The notes: generated from the letters alone by a model not told the origin. A stretch of DNA of 11,429 bases from Polaromonas sp. (GCA_014376885.1 JACMQR010000378.1:1-11429); one strand, 5' to 3'. Positions 1 to 6,974 are shown, counted from the stretch's first letter. A program made the numbers and translations.

Positions 1-490
1 CGCGCGCCATCAGCGCGTTGACACGCGGCATGGCGGCCGGCAGGGCCGGCGCATCGTTCAGGGCCTCTTGGGCAGCGTCGCCTTCGGCCAGCAAGGCAAA
101 GTCGAGCAGGCGCTGGGTGTAGTCATAGGTGGCGCCCAGCACCTGGCCGCCGGGCACGTCCTTGAAGGTCGCCGACACGCGGCGCGCCAGCTGCATCTGC
201 GCGGTGTCCAGCGGCTCGCTGTAGGCAAAGCGCGCCAGCGTGGTGCGGTAGGCGCGCAGCAGAAAAATGGCCTCGACCAGATCGCCGCTGGCCTGCTTGA
301 TCGCCAGCGCCGCCAGCTCCGGGTCGTAGAGCGACCCCTCGGACATGACGCGGTCCACGGCCAGCGGCAATTGCGCCTGGATCTGGGCCACCGACAGCGC
401 GGGCAAGGCGGTGTCGCCGCGGCGCTGGGCGGCCAGCAGGCGCCAGGAATTCTCGATGGCGGCCGCGCCACCCTTGACTGCAACATACAT
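1..490 (-). CDS. phnI: C-P lyase core subunit PhnI, N-terminal part (truncated by window edge)
   Basis: The first 163 residues of PhnI are visible; the gene continues beyond position 1. It opens MYVAVKGG and carries the conserved blocks RRGDTALPALSVAQI, LAVDRVMSEGSLYD, AALAIKQASGDLVEAIFLLR and VPGGQVLGATYDYTQRLLDF, which closely match E. coli PhnI as I recall it. PhnI is the nucleosidase-like subunit of the PhnGHIJ core complex. With PhnG, PhnH and PhnL it exchanges the adenine of ATP for a phosphonate, giving a ribose-1-phosphonate 5'-triphosphate. The ATG at 490 follows the phnH stop after one base (TAATATG), and a GGAAG Shine-Dalgarno lies just upstream inside phnH, so translation is coupled. 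It is the third gene of a leftward phnG-H-I operon that presumably continues with phnJKLM. The identification is very secure; only the missing C-terminus cannot be checked. Confidence 0.97.
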   Translation of the reverse strand, partial: MYVAVKGGAAAIENSWRLLAAQRRGDTALPALSVAQIQAQLPLAVDRVMSEGSLYDPELAALAIKQASGDLVEAIFLLRAYRTTLARFAYSEPLDTAQMQLARRVSATFKDVPGGQVLGATYDYTQRLLDFALLAEGDAAQEALNDAPALPAAMPRVNALMAR

Positions 491-491
491 A

Positions 492-1091
492 TTAAATTTC
501 TTCCAGACGGCGCGCGCGGGTGGTGCGCGGCAGGCCCAGCGCCCGGCCCGCGCAGATGAAAACAATGTCCACGCCTTGCGGAAAAGCCGCCTGGTTGGCC
601 TGCCACTGCGCCCAGAAATCGTCTGGCAGGCCAGCCAGCCGCACCGTCTGCGCGCCCTGGATGCCCGGGCCGCGCCACTCGACCGCCGGTCCGGCGTCGA
701 GCGAGGCGACCTTCACCAGCAAGGTGGCCGAGCGCTCGGGGGCTTGGGCAGAACCGGCCGAAAAGGCGGTGAGCGGCGGCAACCCGGCGACGCTGTCCAG
801 CACGGCAAAAGCAGCGCATTCAGGTGTGGCGGCAAGGCTTGCGCCGGTGTGAAAGCGCAGCCAGGATGCCGCGGCAGGGTCGGCTTGCTGCCACCAGACC
901 GCCGTGTCGCCGTCGGTCAGCGCCAGCAGCGCATGCGCCATCGCGGGGCCCAGGGCAAGCCCCGGAACCGGCTGGCCGATGGCAAACGGCCGGCCGGGCC
1001 GCGACAGCGCATCGAGCACCGCGCGAAAAGCGGTTTGCGCGTCATGCACCGGGTCGGCAAAGCCGGCGCTGACCTCAGACAAATGACTCAT
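492..1091 (-). CDS. phnH: C-P lyase core subunit PhnH
   Basis: This 199-residue protein is close to the usual PhnH length (194 in E. coli). Recognisable family blocks are DPVHDAQTAFRAVLDALSRPG near the N-terminus (residues 13-33), LRFHTGASL (78-86), SATLLVKVASL (121-131), RGPGI (140-144), FPQGVDIVFIC (170-180) and the C-terminal PRTT (188-191). PhnH is a PLP-transferase-fold protein without PLP. It forms part of the PhnG2H2I2J2 complex and has no known catalytic role on its own. The start is the ATG at 1091, which overlaps the phnG stop in ATGA (1088-1091) and is preceded by a strong AGGAGAAG Shine-Dalgarno inside phnG. The stop TAA sits one base before the phnI start. No frameshift or missing block was seen. 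Confidence 0.96.
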   Translation of the reverse strand: MSHLSEVSAGFADPVHDAQTAFRAVLDALSRPGRPFAIGQPVPGLALGPAMAHALLALTDGDTAVWWQQADPAAASWLRFHTGASLAATPECAAFAVLDSVAGLPPLTAFSAGSAQAPERSATLLVKVASLDAGPAVEWRGPGIQGAQTVRLAGLPDDFWAQWQANQAAFPQGVDIVFICAGRALGLPRTTRARRLEEI

Positions 1092-1552
1092 GCTTCTCCT
1101 CGCACAAAGGTGAAGAATTCAACCTTGGAACTGGCAGCCTGGCGGCTGGCCGCATCGCGCAGGGCCGCCTGGCGCGCGGCCAGCGGCTCGACCACCGCCT
1201 GCTCAAGGCTTGCCTGGCGCTCAGGGTTCTGCAGCAGCGCATCCAAAATGGCAATCAGTTCGGCCTTGCGGCGATCGCGCCCCAGCGCATAGCCGACCCC
1301 CAGCGCACTGGCGCCGACCCGCAAGGCGCAGCGCGTGACTGTCGCCTCGCCCAGGTTGAAGGCGTCGCCGGTCCCGCCGACACGCCCGCGCAGCATGACC
1401 ATGCCGGGCTCGGACAGCCTGACATGCGCCAGCGGCGCCAGGCTGCCCAGGTCCGTCACTGCCTGTTCAAGCTCCGGCCGGCTGGCGCGCGCCAGCACGG
1501 CCAGCCAGCGGCGGCGGGGCGGGTGGCTGGTGTTGATTGCCTCGTTTGTCAT
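1088..1552 (-). CDS. phnG: C-P lyase core subunit PhnG
   Basis: With the ATG at 1552 the product is 154 residues, against 150 in E. coli. Family landmarks are RRRWLAVLARA (13-23), RVGGTGDAFNLGEATVTR (57-74), GRDRRKAE (91-98) and the C-terminal FFTFVRGE (146-153). PhnG is a core C-P lyase subunit that works with PhnH, PhnI and PhnL in the nucleosidase step. The frame stays open upstream to a TTG at 1615, with another ATG at 1600. Family alignment from recall places the true N-terminus at MTNEAINTSH, so 1552 is preferred even though its Shine-Dalgarno is poor. It is the first gene of the leftward operon, divergent from phnF, whose product is the likely local repressor. The stop overlaps the phnH start by 4 bp. 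Confidence 0.95.
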   Translation of the reverse strand: MTNEAINTSHPPRRRWLAVLARASRPELEQAVTDLGSLAPLAHVRLSEPGMVMLRGRVGGTGDAFNLGEATVTRCALRVGASALGVGYALGRDRRKAELIAILDALLQNPERQASLEQAVVEPLAARQAALRDAASRQAASSKVEFFTFVRGEA

Positions 1553-1648
1553 ACAGATGTCTAAATCAGTCCATAAAGTTAAGCCTGTTTCCGAAAGCAT
1601 CCGCAAGGGCTGCAACGGACCCCTAGTTCAACTGGACAACATGACCGA
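1553..1648. promoter_or_regulatory. phnG-phnF divergent intergenic region
   Basis: These 96 bp separate two divergent transcription units and must contain the phnG promoter and the phnF promoter. The centre (about 1561-1590) is visibly more AT-rich than the surrounding coding DNA. No convincing sigma70 pair was found on either strand; the best candidates matched only about half of the consensus bases. No clear Pho box was seen. Two weak operator candidates for PhnF are present: GTCTAAAT at 1559-1566, which is one base from the HutC-subfamily GT-N-TA-N-AC pattern, and the imperfect palindrome listed separately at 1624-1639. HutC-type repressors next to divergent promoters usually control both sides, so PhnF autoregulation is a reasonable inference. 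Confidence 0.6.
1624..1639. promoter_or_regulatory. Imperfect palindrome, candidate PhnF operator
   Basis: TAGTTCAACTGGACAA has the symmetric form TnGTnCAnnTGnACnA, with five of eight base pairs matching between the half-sites. It lies 10 bp upstream of the phnF start, where a bound repressor could block transcription or initiation. It is not a match to a published PhnF site that I can recall for this group, so assignment is positional inference only. Confidence 0.25.
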
Positions 1649-2410
1649 ATGATGACAAACGCACACCCCTTTTCCAGCGCCCCCGGGCGGCGCAGCGGCC
1701 TGGCGGTCTGGAAACAGATTGCCGACACGCTGAGCACCGAAATCCGCGACCGGGCCTTCACCGAAGCCGGCCGCCTGCCCAGCGAAAGCGAGCTGGCCGC
1801 GCGCTTTGGCGTGAACCGCCACACGCTGCGCCAGGCGGTCGCCGCGCTGCAGGTCGACGGGCTGGTGCGCATCGAGCCGGGCCGGGGCACCTTTGTCCAG
1901 CACGAGCTGCTCGACTACGCGCTGTCGCGCCGCACGCGCTTTACCGAAAACCTGCAGCGCCAGGGGTTGCTGCCCAGCAAGCAGCTGCTGGCAGCGCGGG
2001 AAATGCCCGCACCCGAGCGCGCAGCGCAGCAGCTCAAGCTGGACAAAGGCGCTACAGTGCTGAGGGTCGAAATGCTCGACGAGGCGAATGACCGGCCGAT
2101 TGCGCTGGCCAGCGCCTACTACCCCGCCGAACGGTTTGCCGGGCTGCTCGAAATGCTGGGCGGCGGCACTGGCACCACGGAAATTCTGCGCCACTTCGGC
2201 GTGCAGGACTATGTGCGCGCCGAAAGCCGCATCACCACCCAGATGCCGTCTGCCGAAACCGCCCGCCTTTTAAAGCAGCCCGTGACGCGCCCGGTGCTGT
2301 GCGTGGAATGCCTGGACGTGGACATGGCGGGCCGGCCGATCAAGTACGGGGAAACCGTGTTTTGCGGCGACAGTGTTCAGCTGGTGGTGAGCGCCGGAGG
2401 CCCGGCATGA
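1649..2410 (+). CDS. phnF: GntR/HutC-family phosphonate regulator PhnF
   Basis: This 253-residue protein has an N-terminal GntR winged helix (about residues 17-85), shown by LPSESELAARFGVNRHTLRQ at 43-62 and the wing GRGTFV at 78-83. A C-terminal UTRA ligand-binding domain (about 105-245) follows, with the typical RVEMLDEANDRPIALASAYYP and GRPIKYGETVF segments. HutC/PhnF proteins are repressors released by a small effector; the effector here is unknown. The gene opens a rightward operon and faces phnG divergently. Tandem ATG codons occur at 1649 and 1652, with no good Shine-Dalgarno. A three-codon mini-frame (ATG ACC GAA TGA, 1641-1652) overlaps the start. The stop overlaps the next start as ATGA (2407-2410). 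The name rests on context plus the UTRA architecture. Confidence 0.93.
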   Translation: MMTNAHPFSSAPGRRSGLAVWKQIADTLSTEIRDRAFTEAGRLPSESELAARFGVNRHTLRQAVAALQVDGLVRIEPGRGTFVQHELLDYALSRRTRFTENLQRQGLLPSKQLLAAREMPAPERAAQQLKLDKGATVLRVEMLDEANDRPIALASAYYPAERFAGLLEMLGGGTGTTEILRHFGVQDYVRAESRITTQMPSAETARLLKQPVTRPVLCVECLDVDMAGRPIKYGETVFCGDSVQLVVSAGGPA

Positions 2411-3102
2411 GCGCCCGCTACGCCGTTTTCTTTGCGCCCGACCGGCACTCGCCCTGGCGCGAATTCGGCGCCCGCTGGCTGGGCCGCGACGAACACGACA
2501 GCGCGCTGCTGGCGCAGCCGCTGCTTGCCGGCGTTTCTCCGGAACACTTCGCACGGCTGACGCAGGAACCCCGGCGCTACGGCTTTCACGCGACGCTCAA
2601 GGCGCCTTTTCGCCTGGCCCACGGTATTGACGAGCCGGCCGTGCTGGCGCAGCTGCAAACGCTGGCGCGCCGGCTCAAGCCGGTTCTGCTGGGTCCGCTG
2701 CGAGCCACCACGCTGGGCAGCTTTGTGGCCCTGGTGCCTGAAACCATGCCGGCCGGCCTGCAGGCGCTGGCTGGCGCGTGCGTGACCGAGCTTGACGCCC
2801 TGCGCGCGCCACTGCGCGACGAAGAACTGGCGCGCCGCCGCGCCGCGCCGCTGGACATGCGCGAAGCCGAGTTGCTGGCCCAGTATGGCTATCCCTATGT
2901 CATGGAGCGCTTTCGCCTGCACTTCACCCTGACCGGACCGGCAACGCCTGAGCTGGCGCAGCGCGTCACCGATGCAGTCGCGCCGCAGCTTGACCGGCTC
3001 AATACGGACGCGCCCTTGTGGCTGGACCGCCTGTGCCTGTTCGTCGAGCGCGCGCCGGCAGCACCATTTCACCGGCTTATCGACCTGCGGCTGCAGCCAT
3101 GA
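2407..3102 (+). CDS. DUF1045 phosphonate-operon protein, 2H phosphoesterase superfamily
   Basis: The product has 231 residues and matches the DUF1045 family, often annotated only as a phosphonate metabolism protein. Two HxT motifs, the signature of the 2H phosphoesterase fold, are visible: H61-A-T63-L within YGFHATLKAPF, and H172-F-T174-L within RFRLHFTLTGP. The family N-terminus YAVFFAPD is also present. Members of the 2H superfamily typically act on cyclic or 2',3'-type phosphodiesters. I infer that this enzyme may open 5-phosphoribosyl 1,2-cyclic phosphate, the step that PhnP performs in E. coli; that function is not shown by sequence alone. Supporting context is strong: the gene overlaps phnF by 4 bp and phnN by 4 bp, and PhnN uses the predicted product. 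The start at 2407 has a GGAGG Shine-Dalgarno at 2396-2400. Confidence 0.9.
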   Translation: MSARYAVFFAPDRHSPWREFGARWLGRDEHDSALLAQPLLAGVSPEHFARLTQEPRRYGFHATLKAPFRLAHGIDEPAVLAQLQTLARRLKPVLLGPLRATTLGSFVALVPETMPAGLQALAGACVTELDALRAPLRDEELARRRAAPLDMREAELLAQYGYPYVMERFRLHFTLTGPATPELAQRVTDAVAPQLDRLNTDAPLWLDRLCLFVERAPAAPFHRLIDLRLQP

Positions 3103-3638
3103 GCGGCGCCTGGATTTTTGTCTGCGGCCCGTCCGGCGCCGGCAAAGACAGCGTGATCGCCCTGGCGCAACAAACCATTGGCGAGCACCAGGACATCGTG
3201 TTTGCGCGCCGCCTGGTGACGCGCCCGGCCCAGGCCGGCTCGGACCACGACCCGGTCAGCGAAGCGCAATTTCACGCCCTGCGGCAGGCTGGCGGCCTGC
3301 GCTGGCACTGGCAGGCGCATGGCTTTCATTACGCCATTGCCGCGCGCTATGCCGCCGACGTGCAGGCCGGGCGCCGGGTGGTGGTCAATGGCTCACGCGC
3401 CCATGTCCAGGGCTTGTCGCCCTCAGCCGAGGTGCGACGGGTGGAAGTGACCGCCAGCCCGGCGCTGCTGGCAGCCCGGCTGGCAGGGCGCGACCGGGAC
3501 ACGGCCAGCGCGGTGGCCGACCGGCTGGCGCGCGGCGCGGCCTGCTTTGGCAGCCGGGCCGCGAACTGCGTGATCGTCAACGACGCCGAACTGGCCGTCG
3601 CCGCGCAGCGCCTGGCCGACTACCTGACGGGCGACTGA
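3099..3638 (+). CDS. phnN: Ribose 1,5-bisphosphate phosphokinase PhnN
   Basis: This 179-residue protein resembles E. coli PhnN (185 residues) and the guanylate-kinase fold. The P-loop GPSGAGKDS is at residues 10-18, followed by ARRLVTRPAQAGSDHDPVSE with the family TR...GS(D/E) block, then WHWQAHGFHYA and VVVNGSRAH, all typical of PhnN. The enzyme phosphorylates ribose 1,5-bisphosphate with ATP to give PRPP, the last step of the C-P lyase pathway and its link to nucleotide synthesis. The ATG at 3099 overlaps the DUF1045 stop by 4 bp (ATGA), implying translational coupling. The final 19 bases overlap the end of the convergent HD-domain gene, so no dedicated terminator fits between them. Confidence 0.96.
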   Translation: MSGAWIFVCGPSGAGKDSVIALAQQTIGEHQDIVFARRLVTRPAQAGSDHDPVSEAQFHALRQAGGLRWHWQAHGFHYAIAARYAADVQAGRRVVVNGSRAHVQGLSPSAEVRRVEVTASPALLAARLAGRDRDTASAVADRLARGAACFGSRAANCVIVNDAELAVAAQRLADYLTGD

Positions 3639-4198
3639 GTGCCAACCGGGCAGCGGACGTTTTCCAGAATCGCCCGGTAGTGCGCCCAGCCGGGCGGCCG
3701 GGCAGCCGGGTCCTTGGCCCGGTCGTCCCAGCGGCGCAGGGCCAGCGCATCGGTGGCGAACGCCTGGGCGATGAAGGCCTTGGCCTGCGCGCTTGAAAAG
3801 GGCCCGCCCTGCAATGCCAGGCTGCGCCGGGACGCCGCTGACAGGCTGGCGCCATAGTGGCGGTCAGCCTGGCAAAGATAGCGCTTGGCGTCAACATGCA
3901 GGCGGATCGGCGCCAGCACGGCTTCGGAAAACACGCCGCGCAGAAAGGGCACGGCAAGTAACTGGTGCAGGTCGTCGACGGCGGCGGCGCGCGCCGGCTC
4001 TGCCGCATCGCCGGGGGCGACCAGATGCCCCAGGTCGTGCAACAGCGCCGCCGCCACCAGTTCGGCTGAGGCGCCCGCCTGCTCGGCCAGGTGCGCGCAT
4101 TGCAGCGCATGCTGGCGCTGGCTGATGGCTTCACCGCCATACCGCGCGCCACCCTGGATGTCAAACAACGCGCTAATGTCGTCAAGGGTCAGGGCCAT
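3620..4198 (-). CDS. PhnZ-like HD-domain mixed-valent di-iron oxygenase, phosphonate-associated
   Basis: This 192-residue HD-domain protein belongs to the phosphonate-degradation-associated HD group that includes PhnZ. As I recall the PhnZ ligands, equivalents are all visible: Y20 and E23 (substrate loop), H30, H54-D55 (the HD pair in LLHDLGHL), H78, H101, K105 in LHVDAKRY, and D158 in RRWDDRAKDP. Such enzymes use an Fe(II)/Fe(III) pair and O2 to cleave alpha-hydroxyphosphonates. PhnZ itself converts 2-amino-1-hydroxyethylphosphonate to glycine and phosphate. The hydroxylating partner PhnY is not in this window, so the substrate is unknown. The start at 4198 has a GAAGG Shine-Dalgarno, and the gap to the phnE stop is 10 bp, making it the last gene of the importer operon. 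The family is secure; the exact reaction is inference. Confidence 0.88.
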   Translation of the reverse strand: MALTLDDISALFDIQGGARYGGEAISQRQHALQCAHLAEQAGASAELVAAALLHDLGHLVAPGDAAEPARAAAVDDLHQLLAVPFLRGVFSEAVLAPIRLHVDAKRYLCQADRHYGASLSAASRRSLALQGGPFSSAQAKAFIAQAFATDALALRRWDDRAKDPAARPPGWAHYRAILENVRCPVGTQSPVR

Positions 4199-4208
4199 GG
4201 CAAAGCCT

Positions 4209-5030
4209 TCAGACCAGCGCCTGGCGGATGCGCGCCGACACCAGGTCGATCAGCGTCACGGTAACCACGATGATGACCATCACGGCGCAGGTTTCCGCAT
4301 ACTGAAAGCCGCGGATGATCTCCCACAGAATCACGCCGATGCCGCCGGCCCCGACCATGCCGACAACCGACGCTGAGCGCACATTGGACTCAAAGCGGTA
4401 CAGCGAATAGGAAATCCACAGCGGCAAGACCTGCGGAATGATGCCGTAGACGATTTCCTCCAGCGCATTGGCCCCGGTGGCTCGGATGCCTTCGACCGGC
4501 TGGGCGTCGATCGACTCGACGGCTTCGGAAAACAGCTTGGCCAGCACGCCGGTGGTGTGCACGAACAGCGCCAGCACGCCGGCAAACGGCCCCAGGCCGA
4601 CCGCCACGATGAACAGCATGGCAAACACCATCTCGTTGATCGCCCGGGCCGCATCCATGGCGCGCCGCACCGGCTGGCGCACCCAGGCGGGCGCGACATT
4701 GGCCGACGACAGCAGGCCCAGCGGAATGGCGAAAACCACCGCCAGCGCCGTGCCCCACAGGGCAATCTGCAAGGTGACGATCATCTCTTGCAGGTAGATG
4801 CGCCACTGGCTGAAGTTCGGCGGAAAGAAGTCGGCCGCGTAGGTGGCCATGTTGCCGGAATCTCGCACCAGGTCCAGCGGCCGCAGGTCGGCGCCCTGCC
4901 ATGACGCGGCCAGCAAGGCCGCCACGGCGCCCCACGACAGCAGGCGCAGCACGCCGGGCTTGGGCAGGGAAAGCGCAAGCGCTGCAGCCGGCGCGGCGGG
5001 CAGCGTCACAGGAATGGGTTGGACAGGCAT
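4209..5030 (-). CDS. phnE: Phosphonate ABC transporter permease PhnE
   Basis: The 273-residue inner-membrane protein has several hydrophobic spans, beginning with [14 protein letters not shown] (about 30-43), then [20 protein letters not shown] and [20 protein letters not shown]. The cytoplasmic coupling loop (EAA-type) is seen as [20 protein letters not shown] followed by GIIPQVLP. The C-terminal part [20 protein letters not shown] is characteristic of PhnE. It forms the membrane channel of the PhnCDE phosphonate importer and pairs with the ATPase PhnC. It lies 15 bp downstream of phnD and 10 bp upstream of the HD-domain gene on the same strand. The ATG at 5030 is the first plausible start, but its Shine-Dalgarno is weak, which may reflect coupling to phnD. 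Confidence 0.96.
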   Translation of the reverse strand: MPVQPIPVTLPAAPAAALALSLPKPGVLRLLSWGAVAALLAASWQGADLRPLDLVRDSGNMATYAADFFPPNFSQWRIYLQEMIVTLQIALWGTALAVVFAIPLGLLSSANVAPAWVRQPVRRAMDAARAINEMVFAMLFIVAVGLGPFAGVLALFVHTTGVLAKLFSEAVESIDAQPVEGIRATGANALEEIVYGIIPQVLPLWISYSLYRFESNVRSASVVGMVGAGGIGVILWEIIRGFQYAETCAVMVIIVVTVTLIDLVSARIRQALV

Positions 5031-5045
5031 GTCGGGGAGCGCTGC

Positions 5046-6008
5046 TTATTTACTCAGTTCAGCAAGCTTTTTGTCCAGCTCGGCGAGCTTCACCTGCTTG
5101 TCCGTCGGGCTCATGGCCGCATCGGCTTCGAACCTGCTTTTTTCCTTGAACAGTTCGAGCTGGCGGATAGGGACCAGCTGGGCATTGGTCGAGGGCTTGA
5201 AGCCCGACAGCTTGGACAGTTTCATCAGGTGTTCTTTTTCCTGGGGGCTGCCCGTGCCGTAGGCAAAGAAGAACTCACGGATGCTTTTCTTGGTCGCCTC
5301 TGGCAGGTCCTTGCGCATCACCAGCGGGTCCAGCGGAATCAGGGGCGAGGTCCAGATGATGCGGATGTCGCTGAACTTTTCCGGCAGGCGGTCCTTCAGG
5401 CGGTCGAGTGTTTCGCTGTTCGTCACCGCCACGTCGACCAGCTTGTTGGCCGCCGCCAGCGCATTGGTTTCGTGGTTGGCGCCGCGCACCACCTTGAAGG
5501 CGGTCTTGGCGTCGACCTTGTTCTTGGCGAACACGTAGTAGCCGGGCACCAGAAAGCCCGATGTCGAGTTGGGGTCGCCGTTGCCGAACGACAGGCTTTT
5601 GCTGTTCTTGAGCACGTCGTCAAGCGACTTGAGCGGGCTGTCCTTGTTGACCACCAGGTGCGAGTAGTAGCCCAGGGTGCCGTCGGCATTGACCATCTGC
5701 GCGAACACCTCGCCATTGGCGCGGTCCACCGCCTCCATGGCCGACTTGTTGCCATACCAGGCCACATGCACCTTGTTGAAACGCATGCCTTCGATGATGC
5801 CGGCATAGTCCGAGGCAAAAAAGGCATTGACCTTCAGGCCGGTTTTTTTGGCCATGTCGTCCAGGATGGGCTGCCAGTCGGCCTTGAGGTTTTGCGATGC
5901 CTCGGTGGAGATGATGCCGAAGTTGATTTCCTTCAGCTCCTGCGCTCCGGCCGGCGTGAGGGCGACCAGCGCCGTGGCGGCCAGGCTGGCCAGCAATTTT
6001 TTAAGCAT
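5046..6008 (-). CDS. phnD: Periplasmic phosphonate-binding protein PhnD
   Basis: This 320-residue protein starts with a Sec signal peptide: KK, a hydrophobic stretch LLASLAATALVAL, and an AGA cleavage site after residue 22. The mature protein carries the PhnD ligand-pocket blocks NGDPNSTSGFLVPGYYVF, VRGANHETNALAAANKLVDV and TSPLIPLDPLVMRKDLP, and ends in a long charged helix with repeated lysine and leucine. It captures phosphonates in the periplasm and delivers them to PhnE. The family usually prefers 2-aminoethylphosphonate, but binding range cannot be read from sequence. The ATG at 6008 has a clear AAGGAAA Shine-Dalgarno about six bases upstream. A 41-bp gap separates it from phnC, the largest spacing inside this operon; I saw no terminator in it. 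Confidence 0.97.
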   Translation of the reverse strand: MLKKLLASLAATALVALTPAGAQELKEINFGIISTEASQNLKADWQPILDDMAKKTGLKVNAFFASDYAGIIEGMRFNKVHVAWYGNKSAMEAVDRANGEVFAQMVNADGTLGYYSHLVVNKDSPLKSLDDVLKNSKSLSFGNGDPNSTSGFLVPGYYVFAKNKVDAKTAFKVVRGANHETNALAAANKLVDVAVTNSETLDRLKDRLPEKFSDIRIIWTSPLIPLDPLVMRKDLPEATKKSIREFFFAYGTGSPQEKEHLMKLSKLSGFKPSTNAQLVPIRQLELFKEKSRFEADAAMSPTDKQVKLAELDKKLAELSK

Positions 6009-6049
6009 GAAAATTTCCTTGTCGGTTGCTAAGCAGGTGAATCCGGGGG

Positions 6050-6913
6050 TCAGGCAGCGTGCGCCAGGGGCGCGGGCCAGGCCAGGTGCGGCACCGGCCG
6101 GGTCTTGTCGTCCAGGGTGGAGATGTGGTCGCCAAGCGCCAGGATGTCATCGGCCTGCGCGCCATACAGCCCGCGCAGCACCTCGGGCGTCAGCCCGGCG
6201 GAAGGGCCGTCGTAGACCACCCGGCCGTGGTGCAGGGCAATCGTGCGCGGGCAGTATTTGATGGCCACGTTCACCTGGTGCAGCGACACCACCACGGTGC
6301 AGCGGTCTTCGCGGTTGATGCGCGCCAGCATGTCCATCACCTTGCGCGAGGACTCCGGGTCGAGCGAGGCGATCGGCTCGTCGGCCAGCACCACCCGGGC
6401 GCCCTGCACCATGGCCCGGGCAATGGCGGCGCGCTGCTGCTGGCCGCCCGACAGCGTCGAGGCGCGCTGGGCCCAGCATTCGGCAATGCCGACGCGCCGC
6501 AGCGCCTCGATGCCGCGGGCTTTTTCCGCCGGGGTGAACCAGCGCGTCAGGCTGCGCCACAGCGGCATCTGGTGCAGCATTCCGGCCAGCACGTTGACGA
6601 TCACCGGCAGGCGGCCGACCAGGTTGAACTGCTGGAACACAAAGCCGATGCCCGCGCGCACTGCGCGGATGTCGCCGGCAATCTTGCCGTTGCGCTGCAC
6701 GCTGCGGCCATGGACCTCGATCGACCCGGGGGCATCGGCATCGCCGGCCATCAGTCCGGCCATGTGCCGCAGCAAGGTGGACTTTCCCGAGCCCGACGCC
6801 CCGATCAGCGCGACCATTTCGCCCGCGTCAATGCGCAGGTCGATGTGCTGGAGTGCCTGGCGGCCGTTGCCGAATGTTTTGCTCAGCGTGTTGATTCGAA
6901 TGGCAGCATCCAT
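6050..6913 (-). CDS. phnC: Phosphonate ABC transporter ATP-binding protein PhnC
   Basis: From the ATG at 6913 the product is 287 residues. Motifs in order are Walker [10 protein letters not shown] (38-46), Q-loop FVFQQFN (91-97), ABC signature LSGGQQQR (154-161), Walker B VVLADEP (174-180) with the following ASLDPES, and H-loop H212. It is the cytoplasmic ATPase driving the PhnCDE importer. The frame is open to a TTG at 6925, but the ATG at 6913 is preceded by TTGGAG at proper distance and is preferred. The C-terminal tail after about residue 265 is rich in Pro and Ala and looks unstructured. As the first gene of the leftward phnC-D-E-HD operon, it is expected to be phosphate-controlled through the Pho-box candidate in the adjoining intergenic region. 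Confidence 0.97.
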   Translation of the reverse strand: MDAAIRINTLSKTFGNGRQALQHIDLRIDAGEMVALIGASGSGKSTLLRHMAGLMAGDADAPGSIEVHGRSVQRNGKIAGDIRAVRAGIGFVFQQFNLVGRLPVIVNVLAGMLHQMPLWRSLTRWFTPAEKARGIEALRRVGIAECWAQRASTLSGGQQQRAAIARAMVQGARVVLADEPIASLDPESSRKVMDMLARINREDRCTVVVSLHQVNVAIKYCPRTIALHHGRVVYDGPSAGLTPEVLRGLYGAQADDILALGDHISTLDDKTRPVPHLAWPAPLAHAA

Positions 6914-6940
6914 GCAATTCTCCAAGTATTGAATTGTTTT

Positions 6941-6946
6941 AATTTA
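6941..6946 (-). promoter_or_regulatory. Candidate -10 element for phnC
   Basis: On the minus strand this reads TAAATT, four of six bases matching the sigma70 -10 consensus. It lies exactly 10 bp downstream of the Pho-box candidate, the usual spacing in PhoB-activated promoters where the Pho box replaces the -35 element. Transcription would begin near 6934, giving a leader of only about 20 bases before the phnC ATG. A short inverted repeat, CAATTC (6915-6920) with GAATTG (6931-6936), brackets the Shine-Dalgarno, but the stem is AT-rich and weak. Confidence 0.35.
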
Positions 6947-6956
6947 GGCTGGCAAT

Positions 6957-6974
6957 GTGTCGTTTTGATGTCAG
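6957..6974. promoter_or_regulatory. Candidate Pho box between phnC and amn
   Basis: The plus strand reads GTGTCGT-TTTG-ATGTCAG, so two TGTC cores lie 11 bp apart, which is the PhoB direct-repeat period. Against CTGTCAT-N4-CTGTCAC it matches 10 of 14 repeat bases on the plus strand. The minus strand (CTGACAT-CAAA-ACGACAC) also matches 10 of 14, with a strong first half. The -10 spacing supports the phnC direction, while the TGTC cores point toward amn. In E. coli both phnC and amn are known PhoB targets, which makes the site plausible. Orientation is unresolved. Confidence 0.4.

Noticed and set aside
345..1292. 315-codon open frame on the plus strand across phnI, phnH and phnG
   Set aside because: It spans three recognised minus-strand genes and reads as Arg/Ala/Gly-rich shadow sequence.
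1553..1615. N-terminal extension of phnG to the TTG at 1615
   Set aside because: It exceeds the family length, is unlike PhnG N-termini, and would consume most of the divergent promoter region.
5019..6032. 337-codon open frame on the plus strand opposite phnD
   Set aside because: It mirrors the whole of phnD, whose signal peptide and ligand-binding blocks are unambiguous.
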